The notes beneath the pieces were generated by a model. It saw nothing but the letters and a program-made list of their open reading frames with translations. It did no database searches and was not told the DNA's origin. Below, piece after piece: positions 1 through 11,048 of a DNA stretch of 64,000 nucleotides; within the stretch, counting starts at the first letter, position 1, and each line of letters begins with the position of its first letter. The DNA comes from Steinernema hermaphroditum. Its lineage: Eukaryota > Nematoda > Chromadorea > Rhabditida > Steinernematidae. Position numbers and translations under genes: made by a program. Location: assembly GCA_030435675.1 (NCBI GenBank), contig CM059624.1, positions 4,178,769 to 4,242,768 of the forward strand, in the 5' to 3' direction.

Positions 1-845
1 TCATAATGTATCTAATAATCTTCACATAATGTAATAATTTTGTCTTTCACACTGATAACTTTCATTACAACAAGACCAACGGTAAAAAATAACAGCACAC
101 CAAGTGGATTACCGTATCTTCGGCCTGAACACCAGCTCCGACTCTTCCGATGAAGAGTGGTGATTTTCAATACTTGTTAACTTGATATGTTGTTTGAAAT
201 GAAACGCGAAACGAGTACGAGACTATCACAAAGGTGAAAACCCACAAAAATCGGGCAAATAGATGGAAATTATTGTTGGCCTATTCGAAAAATTGCTACT
301 CCTCTGCGAGGAGAACTCCAATTTCCGGAAATCGGCGCTCATTCGACGCGCATTTCGCCCAAAAAGGCTCAAACTGGCTTTCGAGAACATTTAAGAATTC
401 GAGGAGAAGTTAAGAATTAAGGGCATGCTCGATATTGAATAACACAACTTACATTTATTGTAGAACGGCGCTCAGAGACTTCGACAGGCATTTGTTGAGA
501 GTTCTGAAGACTCTGAAATTTATTCCGACTGATGAATACGAATCGAAAAACAACGTTCACGCGCCGACCACATGAATTCAAGTAGTCGGCGCCAGGGCGC
601 ACGCAGCCGCGCTTTAATGGCATCATGCCGCATTGCACCCAATTAAAGGTCGATAACTGCGTGTTTTATTGCCCACCTTCAGGGTGGAAGGTGAACACAA
701 GAACCACCTGTCTAACATCACGCATGGACGATGCAATTCCGAGGTCTGCGCGGCCAGGTGAAGCATGCCTCGACCAGATCAACGGTAACCACTCTGGACA
801 CAGGAAGACCGCATTTATTAAAAAATTTAGGACACTCGAAGGAAG
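1..845. other. No gene recognised
   Basis: AT-rich sequence with only short unsupported open frames. I see no splice-consistent exon, RNA gene or clear repeat here. Confidence 0.4.
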
Positions 846-1217
846 TCATCTCAAAGCCGCGGACAACTCACTCAACAAGTGCATAATCTCACAGATCTTT
901 TTAACATTTTGGACGTTTGTTCTCATCAGCTGAAAAATGCCACCATTCCGTGCCATACCGTTTCGAACAACTTGTCGCATCGCTGCTTCCTGTTGGCAAA
1001 ACATGGCCACAAATTCATTATCCCCATACTTCAACTCCTCTTTAACCTGCGATACTGCAGCAAGGACATGTTTCCGAAAACCGATCTTCCAGATACGACC
1101 TTTAGTAGGATGTGCAGCCTTAAAGAAGGATATCAGCTCTTGGATAACACCTTCTTCACGGGCAGCGATGAGAAGTTCGGCAATTGCATCACAGAAAGCG
1201 AAAGGGGCAGCATCCAT
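846..1217 (-). CDS. Small nematode-specific protein, tandem paralog 1
   Basis: An uninterrupted frame of 123 codons from the ATG at 1217. The N-terminus reads MDAAPFAFCDAIAELL and the protein ends in SAALR. The neighbour at 1449-1796 starts MNSVPFAFCAAVAEIL and ends in IDALR, so the two are diverged tandem copies on the same strand. No transmembrane segment or signal peptide is visible; the rest is helical and charged. The opening M-x-x-x-PFAFC resembles the degenerate F-box-like starts of expanded nematode families, which is an inference. A TTTTTATATCAG acceptor lies about 45 bases upstream and could be a trans-splice site. Function unknown. Confidence 0.55.
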   Translation of the reverse strand: MDAAPFAFCDAIAELLIAAREEGVIQELISFFKAAHPTKGRIWKIGFRKHVLAAVSQVKEELKYGDNEFVAMFCQQEAAMRQVVRNGMARNGGIFQLMRTNVQNVKKICEIMHLLSELSAALR

Positions 1218-1448
1218 TGTGAGGTAGTAGGTCGAAGATTGCGCACTGATTGGCTCTGATATAAAAATGAGAACCACAAAGTGCGAGAAGATGTGTGAAA
1301 CTTGATCGAATGGGAGCTAGAGGGAGCACTGATACTCCAACAGGGATCTCTACAATGTGCAATGCGTTTCTTTTTATGCAAATAGATAAACTGTTTAGCC
1401 ATTAACAACATAAACAATAATACAGCACTGTGCATACGTAAAACAAAG

Positions 1449-1796
1449 TCACCTCAAGGCGTCAATAAACTCCCGTACCGCCCTCACCGACTGTTCCATC
1501 TTCTCAAAGGCTTTGTCCGTTTCGTCATTACAAACATCGTAGGCGACATTATCGTGCATCGAAAGCTCTAGCTGTCGAATAAGGGCGTCCACCTTGCCAT
1601 ATGAAGTGTATCCAGTTCGATTGAGGCCCCCCAAGACGAATGTCATCCGCGTTCTTAAAGCGGCACGCCAAAGACTGGTTTTGACAATATCCGTTATATG
1701 GAGCATAGAAGAAAGAGTTCGGACATTGTCGATCTTCTCGGCTGTCACCAAAATCTCGGCAACAGCAGCGCAAAAAGCGAATGGGACGGAGTTCAT
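1449..1796 (-). CDS. Small nematode-specific protein, tandem paralog 2
   Basis: A single open frame of 115 codons starting MNSVPFAFC and ending VREFIDALR. It shares its first 20 or so residues, its length and its C-terminal ALR with the copy at 846-1217, and it lies about 230 bases upstream of that copy in the same orientation. The middle has diverged strongly. It is soluble-looking, with several predicted helices. I do not recognise a function; an F-box-like adaptor is one possibility because of the PFAFC-type N-terminus. Confidence 0.55.
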   Translation of the reverse strand: MNSVPFAFCAAVAEILVTAEKIDNVRTLSSMLHITDIVKTSLWRAALRTRMTFVLGGLNRTGYTSYGKVDALIRQLELSMHDNVAYDVCNDETDKAFEKMEQSVRAVREFIDALR

Positions 1797-1802
1797 AGAC
1801 AA

Positions 1803-2440
1803 GTAGGTATAACGGAGATTGCGTTGAGAGAAAGAAGAAGTGGATGAGTGACACTCACAGTTCTGAAAGTGTCAAGTTGTTTATCTGGGGATAGCAAAGA
1901 CCTATTTTTATGTGTGAAATAGATCGATTAGAGAAGCATTCATGTGATGGCAACAGTAGAGGTAGTGAGTATACAGCTTGTGCTGAGTAATAGAACTATC
2001 CAAATACAGATTTTAAAGGGAGCAAAAGAAAATGGGATTACGGTAGTTTCCCAGGCAGCACTCTGCCATGTTGTGACTTGCACAGCAGCGATCCAACAAC
2101 AGAAAAGACCGAACGACCGGAAGTGACGAAGTGACGAAGCGCCGAAGGACTACAAAAGACCGCGCCGGCGAACTCTCGTGGCCCCGCAGCTACGGTCATA
2201 GCAGAGCGTTATTTGTTGCCCTATTCCCACTGCTAATAAAAGTGTTAGACTGATCCTGAGGCAAACAAGAGACCTAAAGGGAGGACTCTTTTTAGATAGA
2301 TCGCATGATTATGCATGATAGTGTCCTTGTAACTGTACCTTGCTTGTAGCAGTGCAATAACAAAAAAAACTAAAGTAAACTTAGGCGGTTCTTTTCTTTT
2401 TTTGACTCTTTTCGTTTACGAATCTAAAAAAAAAAAAAAG
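1803..2440. other. Intergenic
   Basis: Nothing gene-like seen. The stretch ends in a poly-A run that abuts the left end of the hAT element. Confidence 0.4.
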
Positions 2441-3807
2441 CAGAGTTGGCGGGTTCGGGTTTTCGGGCCGGGTTTTTCGGGTTTTCGGGTCGGGTTTGGG
2501 TGTCGGTTTTGGGTTTTCGGATCGGGTACCCGAGCGTTTCGGTTTCGGGTCGGGTTTCGGGTCGGGTGCCCGAAAATTTCGGGTTCGGGTTCGGGTTTCG
2601 GGTCGGGTACCCGAAAGTTTCGGGTTCGGGTCGGGTTCGGGTACCCAAAAATTTCGGGTTCGGGTTCGGGTACCCGAACTTTCGGGTTCGGGTCGGGTTT
2701 CGGGTTTCGGGTTTCGGGTTTTCACCGAGTTCTGGTGATCCCGAAGCGAATGCTTTTGATTCAACATTTGCGTGTCCGCACAGTTACTGCGTTAGCGTTC
2801 CATACTGCTTCGGAATTGTTGAGTGATGGCTAGAAGCTCGGTGTACGCCTCCTACACAGAGACCGAAAATTCTTTTGCGTGCAAGATATGCGACACCCTG
2901 ATGAAGAAGTCCAGCGATCGCTCGACGTTGGCGCTGCTGCGTCATAAACAAACGCATGATCGGGCTGAAGAAAGTGCTCCTCAGAAGAAGCAGAAGAAAC
3001 TCGAAAGCAGAATCGGCTCTGGATTGTTCATGATAAGAATGTTTTATGCGGAAGCACGAACTAGGCTCGTTGTCAACTTCAGCAAACGATTCGACCGCCG
3101 AAGAACTTGAAATTACCGCCGTGACAACAGATTAACTGCTCCAACGCCAAGCCTGGACAACAGCAACGAAGTGTTGAAGTATTGGAAGTCGAATACTGCG
3201 AAACTACCAAGATTATCAGCACTAGCGCGAAGATATTTGTCAACGGTAGCCAGTTCTGCGGAACCCGAGCGTGCATTTTCCGGTCTCAACTACCTATTGG
3301 TGAACCCGCGAAGAGATCGTATGACCAACGAAACGGTGGAGAACCTGACAACTGTTCGTCATGGCTTGGCATGTCAAAAGGTTGTGAACTATGAAAGGAC
3401 TCCCGCAAGCAAAGATCATGAGGTTTACACTGTCAAGACACGCGATGAGGACTTGGAAGACCTGGAAGATGACGATGGATTGTCAAATGATATCGACCTG
3501 ATGGAGGACGAAGAAGAAGAGCTTCTCGTCTAGGTTTTTTTTACATTTGATTCATGCTGTTACTGGTCATAAAACGATGGTTATACCAATGCCCTAAATT
3601 CTTGGGCCGGGTTTTCGGGTTCGGGTTTTCGGGTTCGGGTTTTCGGGTTCGGGTTTTCGGGTTTTCGGGTTTTCGGGTTCGGGTTCGGGTTCGGGTTCGG
3701 GTTTTCGGGTTCCGGTTTTCGGGTTCGGGTTCGGGTTCGGGTTTTCGGGTCGGGTACCCGAACTTTCGGGTCGGGTACCCGAACTTTCGGGTACCCGGAC
3801 AACTCTG
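2441..3807 (+). mobile_element. Internally deleted hAT transposon with CGGGT-rich subterminal arrays
   Basis: Terminal inverted repeats CAGAGTTG (2441) and CAACTCTG (ending 3807) bound a 1367-base element, typical of the hAT superfamily. Both subterminal regions (about 2450-2730 and 3600-3800) are arrays of CGGGTTTTCGGG, CGGGTTCGGG and the palindrome CGGGTACCCG. The interior keeps a BED-type zinc finger and a hAT dimerisation domain but lacks the catalytic core. I found no convincing 8-bp target-site duplication, so the insertion is probably old or one flank is rearranged. Confidence 0.75.
2823..3533 (+). pseudogene. hAT transposase remnant (BED finger plus C-terminal dimerisation domain)
   Basis: The frame at 2823-3110 contains a BED-like zinc finger: a Cys-x2-Cys pair in FACKICD, then His-x4-His in RHKQTHD. 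The frame at 3171-3533 begins LKYWKSN and contains SSAEPERAFSGLNYL and NPRRDRM, the signature of the hAT C-terminal dimerisation region, followed by an acidic tail. The RNase-H-like catalytic core that should lie between them is missing and the two pieces are in different frames. This is a deletion derivative that could not make an active transposase. Confidence 0.75.
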
Positions 3808-4161
3808 CTCTTGAGTCAATTATTGACACCATGCAAGGCGTCCCATACAGCACAAAGAAGAACAATATCACATCACGCCGTAGTCATCACACCGTATCTT
3901 CTTTCTTCGGCACGGGGTGCGATGTCGGATTTTTTTTTCGGACTTTTTCGGATTATGCGCAGGATCGGTCGGTTCGTCTCGCGGTCGTCGTCGATCTGCT
4001 CGCCAATTCGCAGGCAATGTCTATTGCTAGCGGCCACGCGGGAAAAAGAGATCGTGTATCGGGTTAGAGTTTATTAAAACCACACAAACGTCAACAATCA
4101 ACAGGTAATACATCAGCAAGTCAGCAAGGCAAAATTCCCCCTAATCAGCCCCACGAAAGCG
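3808..4161. other. Intergenic between two mobile elements
   Basis: No supported gene. Confidence 0.4.
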
Positions 4162-5100
4162 TTGTAGGAGAAAAAAACCCTGCGAGAAAAAAACCCGCGA
4201 GAAAAAGACCCTGCGAGAAAAAAACCCACGAGAAAAAAAAACCCTGCTGTGCACACTCTCGACTCGGCGAGAAAACACATCTGTTTTACATCAAGTACAT
4301 AACGGTTGGCTATTTTAACAGTGAATACATTTTTTAACAAACTGAACAGCAACAATCACTCAACGTAACAACATTGCAAACAATTATCGAGCATCGAAGA
4401 CCATCAAATTTCGGCAGCGTTTCTTGTACAGCACTCTGTGTCCACATTCAAATGAATTTTCATTTTAAAAGTCGAGAAGGTCTTCTTCCTCAAAAAGTTG
4501 TCCCACGATAGGATCTTCCAAGGAGAGATCAAATTCTTCGTCAGAGTTATCTGGATCGTTAGAGATCCGTAAGCCAGTTATCGTTTTACGGGAGCAGTTC
4601 AGTGCTTGGTGCTTGCAATATTTGATGAGATCCTGCAAAAATGGATCAGCGAGTCTCACAAACGTGAATCATACCGTTAAGTGCAGTTCTCGGTCTTGAT
4701 CGCTCAGTGTATTAATTCCGTTAACCAGTGTAGTCTTTGCAATTAGAATGCGCTCTTCAGCCTGTGCATTGTTTCTTCGCCGCAGCTTCGGCATATCAAG
4801 TCCTTTAAGAAGCTGCTCACCTCGAATTGACTGGCCATTAATCTCCTTGCGCATTTCTTTGAGAAATAGGCCTAACTATGGATGCTTTCGCAACTTAATA
4901 GATGATCACCTACCCTTTTCTGCACACAACCACTTCCGAACACTGAGCATCTAAACATAAATCATCTTGTCATTCCCGGGTTTTTTTCTCGCAGGGTCTT
5001 TTTCTCGCGGGTTTTTTTCTCGCAGGGTCTTTTTCTCGCGGGTTTTTTCTCGCGGGTTTTTTTCTCGCAGGGTCTTTTTCTCGCAGGGTTTTTTTCTCAC
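4162..5100. mobile_element. Foldback-like element with GCGAGAAAAAAACCC-type arms
   Basis: The left arm (4162-4247) is a run of units like CCCTGCGAGAAAAAAA and CCCGCGAGAAAAAG. The right arm (4978-5100) is the reverse complement, units like TTTTTTTCTCGCAGGG. The arms can pair over roughly 85-120 bases and enclose about 730 bases containing a small spliced gene on the minus strand. Arms built of tandem units in opposite orientation are characteristic of foldback-type DNA elements. I could not define the outer ends or a target-site duplication. Confidence 0.55.
4465..4950 (-). CDS. Unrecognised three-exon gene inside the foldback element
   Basis: Predicted exons 4950-4914, 4856-4675 and 4632-4465 sum to 387 bases, 128 codons plus stop, in one frame. 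The second intron (42 bases, GTATGA to TTTTTGCAG) is convincing. The first ends in TCTCAAAG and is weaker; without it, translation could start at the ATG at 4854. The protein has a basic middle (KLRRRN), a short Cys/His stretch (YCKHQALNC) and a strongly acidic C-terminus (EEFDLSLEDP, FEEEDLLDF). It has no membrane segment. It may be cargo captured by the element or an element-encoded accessory protein. No family recognised. Confidence 0.4.
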
Positions 5101-5472
5101 ATAATCCCACGAAAGGGGATCGTAATCACATATGCACGCCGCGTGCTCGCGCGCCCTCGGTGTCACGTCAATCGCTGCGAGAGTGACACTGGTGAGTCTC
5201 GCCCGTTCGGTCGGGTCGTCGCGGTCGCTCGGCGACAGATTATTTGACGCGGGAACTGGAGAGGCGAAGCGCTGATTCCCGTTCCCGTGGTGCAGACGGT
5301 GAAGATCTTCGGTGACTTCCAAGGGGTAGAGATCAACCCCGAGTAGATGCGGTGGTTTAGAGAGAGCTACCGGATGGTACTACCGATTGCCACCAACATA
5401 AATGAAGAACCCATCTGAAATGAAAAGTAAAAAACGAAAAGATTTGTAAAGGACCGTTACGAAAAAAAAGAA
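5101..5472. other. Intergenic
   Basis: No supported gene. A GC-rich patch lies at 5130-5290. Confidence 0.4.
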
Positions 5473-5476
5473 CGCT

Positions 5477-5543
<67 letters not shown>

Positions 5544-5546
5544 AGC
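5473..5546 (-). tRNA. tRNA-Asn (GTT anticodon)
   Basis: On the minus strand a 74-base cloverleaf folds fully. The acceptor stem is GCTTCCG/CGGGAGC with one G-U pair. The D arm is GCGC-AATCGGTTA-GCGC. The anticodon stem is TTCGG/CCGAA with loop CTGTTAA, giving anticodon GTT. The T arm is GGTGG-TTCAAGC-CCACC, with G as discriminator base. A T-rich run (TTCTTTTTTTTC) follows directly and would terminate RNA polymerase III. Internal A and B boxes are intact and there is no intron. Confidence 0.96.
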
Positions 5547-8107
5547 ACATATGGTACCAACATCAGACTGCTTATAAGTCATGTAAGGCAAGGTTTTGAT
5601 CAGCGTATCTAAAAGATTGGCATTACTCTAAAGGAAAAAACAGCAAATCCAAGCGCTTAAAACCCCGCATGCTCTCCAAGGACTCAGGATGCAAGGTGAA
5701 CATTTGTGTAATTTAGTACATCCTATAAGTAATGTGTTTGACTTGGAATATGGTACTAAAATACTGGCTAGGTACTAAAATTGATGAATTGATGCGCACT
5801 TTTTCCTGCCCTTCTTTTTATTAGTGATTACTGATCTGTTGTGGGAATATTCCACGGAGACATTAACACCTTAAAGTGCATTGAAAACAAGCGTTTCTAG
5901 AATGCCACGTTCGATCTTCGATCGTTATTATATCCTTGTTTTTAGTTTACTCTCCGGACGTTTAATTTTCAAGAATATTCCCAGAATACAATCATATTAT
6001 TATTTCTAGTTACTCGGTGGCTCCCAACAGGGCATGAAACACCACAGTTCCAGCCCCAACCGTAGTTCGAATGAGTGGAAAAGGAGGTCGTCACCATCAG
6101 CCGACTCCTCCCGCGAAAGCCGCCGAAGCCATGTTTCTCCGACGATTCTCCGACTAGTATTCTTGGTGTGAGTTACTATGCATTTCAGAGCACCAATGAT
6201 CGTGATTATTTTGACTGCAAGCAGATACGGGATACGGTAACGTGCTTTGGTTTTTGCCATAAAGAATATTAGGAAGCAGTCTAGCTGACGCGTATCATGG
6301 AATCAACGCTATTGTCTTTGGCCACCTACACACCGCTAGCATTTCCTTGGTTTTAATTCTATTGTACTGCCTACTCAAAGCGCTATTTCCAGCGATACGC
6401 GGAGGCGCAAAATATATAGTGCCACAAGCATTTATAAATCTTGTTCCTCTTGAAGAGGTTCCTTTTATCATCGTTACGTCTCCTGAACAGCATTCATCGG
6501 GCTGCTATCGTTGGTGTCTAAGTCTACATCCCCTAGCGAGCTCTGTCTATTCCGATTTCTCATTCTTTAGTCATTCTAATATTTCAAGTTTGTGCTTGAC
6601 TCCATTGAAAGCATATTGTTCGAGCAAGTGGCGATATAACGTGTTTCTGAGGGTCAACACAAAAGCTAATCATTAAAAAGTGCATTGAAAGCTTGAGAGC
6701 TTATGTGTGTTGAATGTTCGATATGCAGGGTGTTCCATAAGTTCTGCAATACATCAAAATGATCACGCCGAAAATTCAATGGATTCGCGGGATAATTGCT
6801 TGATATGTCAATTAGAGCACGTTATGTCGTCACTTGTCCGAACATAACACATGTTTCCCGCTGTAGCTTCTTTACTTTAAACAAGCATTCGTTCGAAGCA
6901 CAATCGAAGCACATATCTTGGAGCTGATTTCCACGTAATATTCACTACAAAAAAAATCAATTTGCGAAGCCGATATTCATGCTATTGACCACATGTTGAT
7001 CATAAACATTATTATTGATGTTAGTGCGCAACAAAACAACGCAAAACTGCAACGTAAATAAATATTTCAGAGGTTCGTCCGGGTCTTCTACACTGAAACT
7101 CGTCATCTACTTCCGTGTAACTTCTGTCAGAGCGTCGATGTCTTCGGAAGCATAAAAAACTGCAAGACGCATGTAGACCTATCATCAGCGCTCTATAGTT
7201 GTTGTACGTAGTCGTCAGGCACAACTTTTGAATTGTGCACCAAACCAACTGTACCAAATGTACGTATCAAAGATCGAGGCTAACACATGGGATTATAGTC
7301 ACCTACTAACATAAGAATTTCAAAATCTCGTACTTATTTTTCATAGAACCGACCGATCTGCTTTGTCTACTTTCGGTGTCATGGCGTAATGCGTTTTATT
7401 CTGCCAAGTACTGCTAATGATATAATTTGCCATATAAAGCCAAAGTAAAAGTTAAGTCTATTAAAAGGTTTAATGATGGCGTTTTGTTTTCGTTCACGTG
7501 CGTTTTCATCCCATTATTCGACGGTGTCCCAAAGGTCATCATCGTAAAAGCAATGTGTTGGTTGTAGTGTCGAGGAAGCATTCAAAGCCAAGCCAAGTGC
7601 AATACCATAAAAGTTCATAATAAACTTCAATTGACATATCTTATTTTTCCCACGTTTCCATCAGTTTATCCTGTCTCGACTCAACCCGAAGGAACTAAAG
7701 CGCAGAAGTCATATTGCATTGCTATGGCTCTTTAAATGACCTTATCTTGAACTTAATCACGCCAAAACAAAAATTTTAGCCTTATTTGAGCCTTTCCACC
7801 TTTGGAATATTTTCAGTGAAGCTCGAATCTTTCTTTGGATTCTCTCTATTGTTGTACTCCCATTTTAAATGTGTACTTATGTGTAGAACCGTTTATTACA
7901 AATGACCTCTTGAGCGTAATTGTGGAGAATATAATTTGCACCAATGATCATAACTACGAGGGTATAAAAACAAACCACCAAGGCACATCTTTTCAGTGTT
8001 GTATCCGTAGGAGTTGGTGATATTTCTGCACGTATATCTTGCCCTTGACTTCATATTACGAATAAGTGCTGGCTAAGAAGTGCTCTGTGAAGTGAACGTA
8101 GTGAACT
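5547..8107. other. Long intergenic stretch
   Basis: No exon chain that I can support. At 6728 there is a mariner-type end (CAGGGTGTTCCATAAGTTCT) without a partner, possibly a solo terminal repeat. The rest is AT-rich. Confidence 0.4.
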
Positions 8108-8229
8108 AGACCGCTGCTTTTAATGACCGCCAGAAACGATCGTCCTTACACTGTCAAGACTTTCGGTAAGGCCTTGTAAGGCGCCGGTACGATCCCGTTT
8201 TTTTTGGTTGTCTTTAAAACAGCGGTCTT
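8108..8229. repeat. Short inverted repeat, possible MITE
   Basis: AGACCGCTG at 8108 pairs with its reverse complement ending near 8228, and the pairing extends imperfectly inward through a TTTTAA-containing stretch. The surroundings also contain a direct repeat of about 45 bases (8043-8090 and 8254-8300, sharing TTCATATTACGAATAAGT), so the hairpin sits between two copies of the same sequence. Confidence 0.4.
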
Positions 8230-8627
8230 GTTCGGCGATGTTGTACTCACATCCTTGATTTCATATTACGAATAAGTACTGGCTAAGAACTGCTCTACCG
8301 TGTCAAACAATCTACTTATACTGAAGGACTGAAATTGAATGTGAAAGGCGGCACTAAAGAGATAATCTCATATGACGTTGTTGTCTTGTTACGACGTTAT
8401 TGAGACGAAAGATCGTGATGTGCGCTTGTCCCCACGTGCCCTGGTGCATGGCATATTCCCGCGTGGCGTCTTCAGTTTCAGTGGGCTAAAGGTTGAGGCG
8501 AGAGCTGCTGTACGCACTTCGTTTTTACTCCAAATTTTACCTAGTTTTTTAATGATCGTTCCTATAGAAATGGTTCTATTCGAGAACTTTCGCCTTCCAT
8601 AGTTATTGCCCCTCTTTCAGGCAAGAG

Positions 8628-9775
8628 ATGATTGACTTTGACACCAAGACTGCAGCTTACATCACAGGAACGGTTCGATCTTGGTTGAATATGGCGGCAA
8701 ATGACAAATTCCGTTTAGATCGGTGCGATTGGATTAGTCGTCAATGTCGTCGTTGCCTATGCCATTCGAAGAAGCCCCTCTTTCGGATACGCATTCGGCA
8801 CTTTGTGCTTCTCCCAAACGATCGCCGACATTGGAATGTGCGCCACTTTTGTGTTCTTGACAGCGGGGCTATCGTTAATGTAAGTGGGACATAAATGACC
8901 GCGTAGAAGTGCCTGCAGTGACCCATCCTGGCACTCGACCTATCTCGGTCGTCGCTCCGGCCAGCTCCTCATCTTCTTCTGGGAGGGCTCCATCTTGACA
9001 CACTTCTTCTCGGCCGTGAACCGCGCCATAGTCATCAACTTTCCTCTCCGCTACAACACCATCTTCAGCAACCAGAACATCACTCGATATATCGTATTTG
9101 CTATCTGGACTGCTGCCGCAATCCAGGCTTCGCCTTACTTCATTCGTAGGTGTACTCATGGCGTCCTCTTCTTATGCCTTTTAGCTTCCTGCTCGATGCT
9201 CTTCGACCCTGAAAGCTTTACCTATGCTTACGGCGAGGGCATCTGTGGCGACATAACGGAAAACTACGCCGACAAGATCACGTCCATCAGCGTAGTGAGC
9301 GCGATCGGACTGCTGGACATAACCTCCTTCATGAGACTCGTGAAACTCAGGGCAACTACCGTAGGCGCCGATAGCAGCCAGCGTCACAAACGTCGAGAAA
9401 TTCGATTCTTTTTCCAGGTACATCCAAACCAATCGGCACTTTCTACTTAAATATTCCATAGGCCTGCGCTCAAAGCTCCCTGCTCATGAGCACATTAGTG
9501 TTCTTCTTTTATCTGGTCGATCTGAACCTTGAAGACCCGTGGTACGTCTACGTCACCACCACTCTCATATGGATGCTCGTACACTGTCTTGATGGGTAAA
9601 AAGGCATTTGTTCGATGCGAAATGTATCAGTGATGGGTTCAGAGTTGTTGTCATCGTCTTCAATCGCGAAGTGCGCCAGATAATCACTGGAAAGATAAAA
9701 GGAGGCCGTGGAGCGTCGCAGACTCACAGTCAGAGCAATCATCACCGTACGAACAATACCGCAGCAACTCCGTAG
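8628..9775 (+). CDS. Srx-like serpentine chemoreceptor (7TM GPCR)
   Basis: Exons 8628-8672, 8719-8879, 8919-9417, 9462-9595 and 9643-9775 sum to 972 bases, 323 codons plus stop. Introns are 39-47 bases. The protein has successive hydrophobic segments and the nematode Srx signature around TM3, AVNRAIVINFPLRY, corresponding to the DRY region. Later come FTYAYGEGICGDI in the second extracellular loop, RREIRFFFQACAQS before TM6, and a short hydrophilic tail. A TCTTTCAG acceptor seven bases before the ATG suggests trans-splicing. It is a diverged paralog of the gene at 13470-14585; all five exons and the intron phases correspond. Likely a chemosensory-neuron membrane receptor; ligand unknown. Confidence 0.88.
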
Positions 9776-10299
9776 CTATAATCTATAAGCGTTATCGCAA
9801 TCGACTCATTTCTTTGATATGTTGTCATCAGAATTGTGTAAACGATTATCTTTTTCTTGTTTCATATCTTTATGATTTTTTATACTTGCTTCTCCTACTT
9901 AACATCTGCATAAGTAATTGTTTCCCTGTGCGTAAATATCGCAACGAGGTCGTAGTGATCGTAGTTAAACCCGACATTATCCGATGGAAACCGTGGTGGA
10001 ACCCACGCTAGTAGTTTCAAATCGGTTTGGACTCGAGTTGCCGACGTGATTAACATCAACGGTTTTATCTAAGTTCCATTTAGTCACGTAAATAATATTA
10101 GCGAGAGCTGCTTGAACTAATCTTTTATAATAACCTGCATAGTGAAGTGCTTTTAAGTAAATGGGATTTGGGTGCTTTTACTCTGAAATTTAATTGAAGG
10201 TTCATTCAATTAGTAAGAAATGCATTTGATCAAAAAAATCAAAACGAAAAACGTGGCAAAACGGAATGTGAACGATCATTTACGAAATTTGCCCGCTTC
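9776..10299. other. Intergenic
   Basis: AT-rich; no supported feature. Confidence 0.4.
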
Positions 10300-10570
10300 A
10301 GAAAAATTTATGACCGTGGCCGCCAGAGTTTGGAATGAAATTTCGCCCTATGCCTTCTGGAGAGCCCTCTAAAGCGAGTCGATTGTTGCGTGGCGAACTC
10401 GGCGGGTCTTCTCTCAAGTGCTCCACACTGTGAAATCCATGGGTTTCAAATCGGAGCATGTGAGGGCCAATCTTCCTTGGTCCAGAAGTCTGGGATTCGC
10501 TGCCGGAAGAAGTCCGTCGTTGATTTGGTTGACTCCATAGGCCGGCGCCCAGCCCCGCATCAGCGTCCAT
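10300..10570 (-). pseudogene. Decayed Tc1/mariner transposase C-terminal fragment
   Basis: Across two minus-strand frames the sequence encodes pieces resembling the end of Tc1/mariner transposases: a FWTKEDWPSH-like stretch, a degraded D-L-N-P-x-D-F motif read as DLKPMDFTVWSTLE, and a TLAATVINF tail. Frameshifts and stop codons separate them. No terminal repeats are visible nearby, so this is a fossil. Confidence 0.5.
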
Positions 10571-11048
10571 CCTAAGTGTTCTTGCGCCCCGGGGGGCAGT
10601 GCGTCCTTCAGATTGCATCCTTCACTAGACGGCGGCGTTGATTTTGACTCCGTTCTCCACGAAAATCAGTGGAAATATGGAAGATATCAATTGGGTTTGG
10701 GCGTCGGTATTCGATCAAAATGCTTACCCTTCTTGCATTCACCCAATGGATCGACAGTCAACAGATAGAATTGTTGTGTTAGAATCACTTAAACAGATAG
10801 AATCACTGTTATACATGTGTGCCGTTGTCGGGGCAAGGAAAGAGGCCATGAAAAGGGAAATTGAAGGCCTAGACGTTTCGGTAAGACTTAGGCGACAAGA
10901 TCGCGACACCGTGTTTGTCTTTATTACCCGAGTTTGAGGTCTTTCCCGAGAGTTTGCTCCAGAATTGTAAGCCAGTAGCACCATAAAACGTTTGGTAACA
11001 CAAAATACATAACTTTATCTGATCATCAAAAACAAGAAGTACTCTCAA
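10571..11048. other. Intergenic, one doubtful small ORF
   Basis: A plus-strand frame with a possible start at 10676 (MEDINWVWASVFDQ) runs to 10937. It has a reasonable composition but no splice, promoter or paralog support, so I do not call it a gene. Confidence 0.3.

Noticed and set aside
2381..2833. Arg/Pro/Thr- and Gly/Phe-rich ORFs on both strands
   Set aside because: They are translations of the CGGGTT arrays of the hAT element, open in several frames at once.
3541..3871. Asn-Pro-Lys-Thr-Arg repeat ORFs
   Set aside because: Same artefact from the right array of the hAT element.
5357..5563. ORF of 68 codons overlapping the tRNA
   Set aside because: Its protein text (WRNRLARSAVNRKVGGSSPPGS) is the usual false translation of a tRNA gene.
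6724..6760. Mariner-like end CAGGGTGTTCCATAAG
   Set aside because: No partner end, no TA directly outside and no transposase nearby; too little to call an element.
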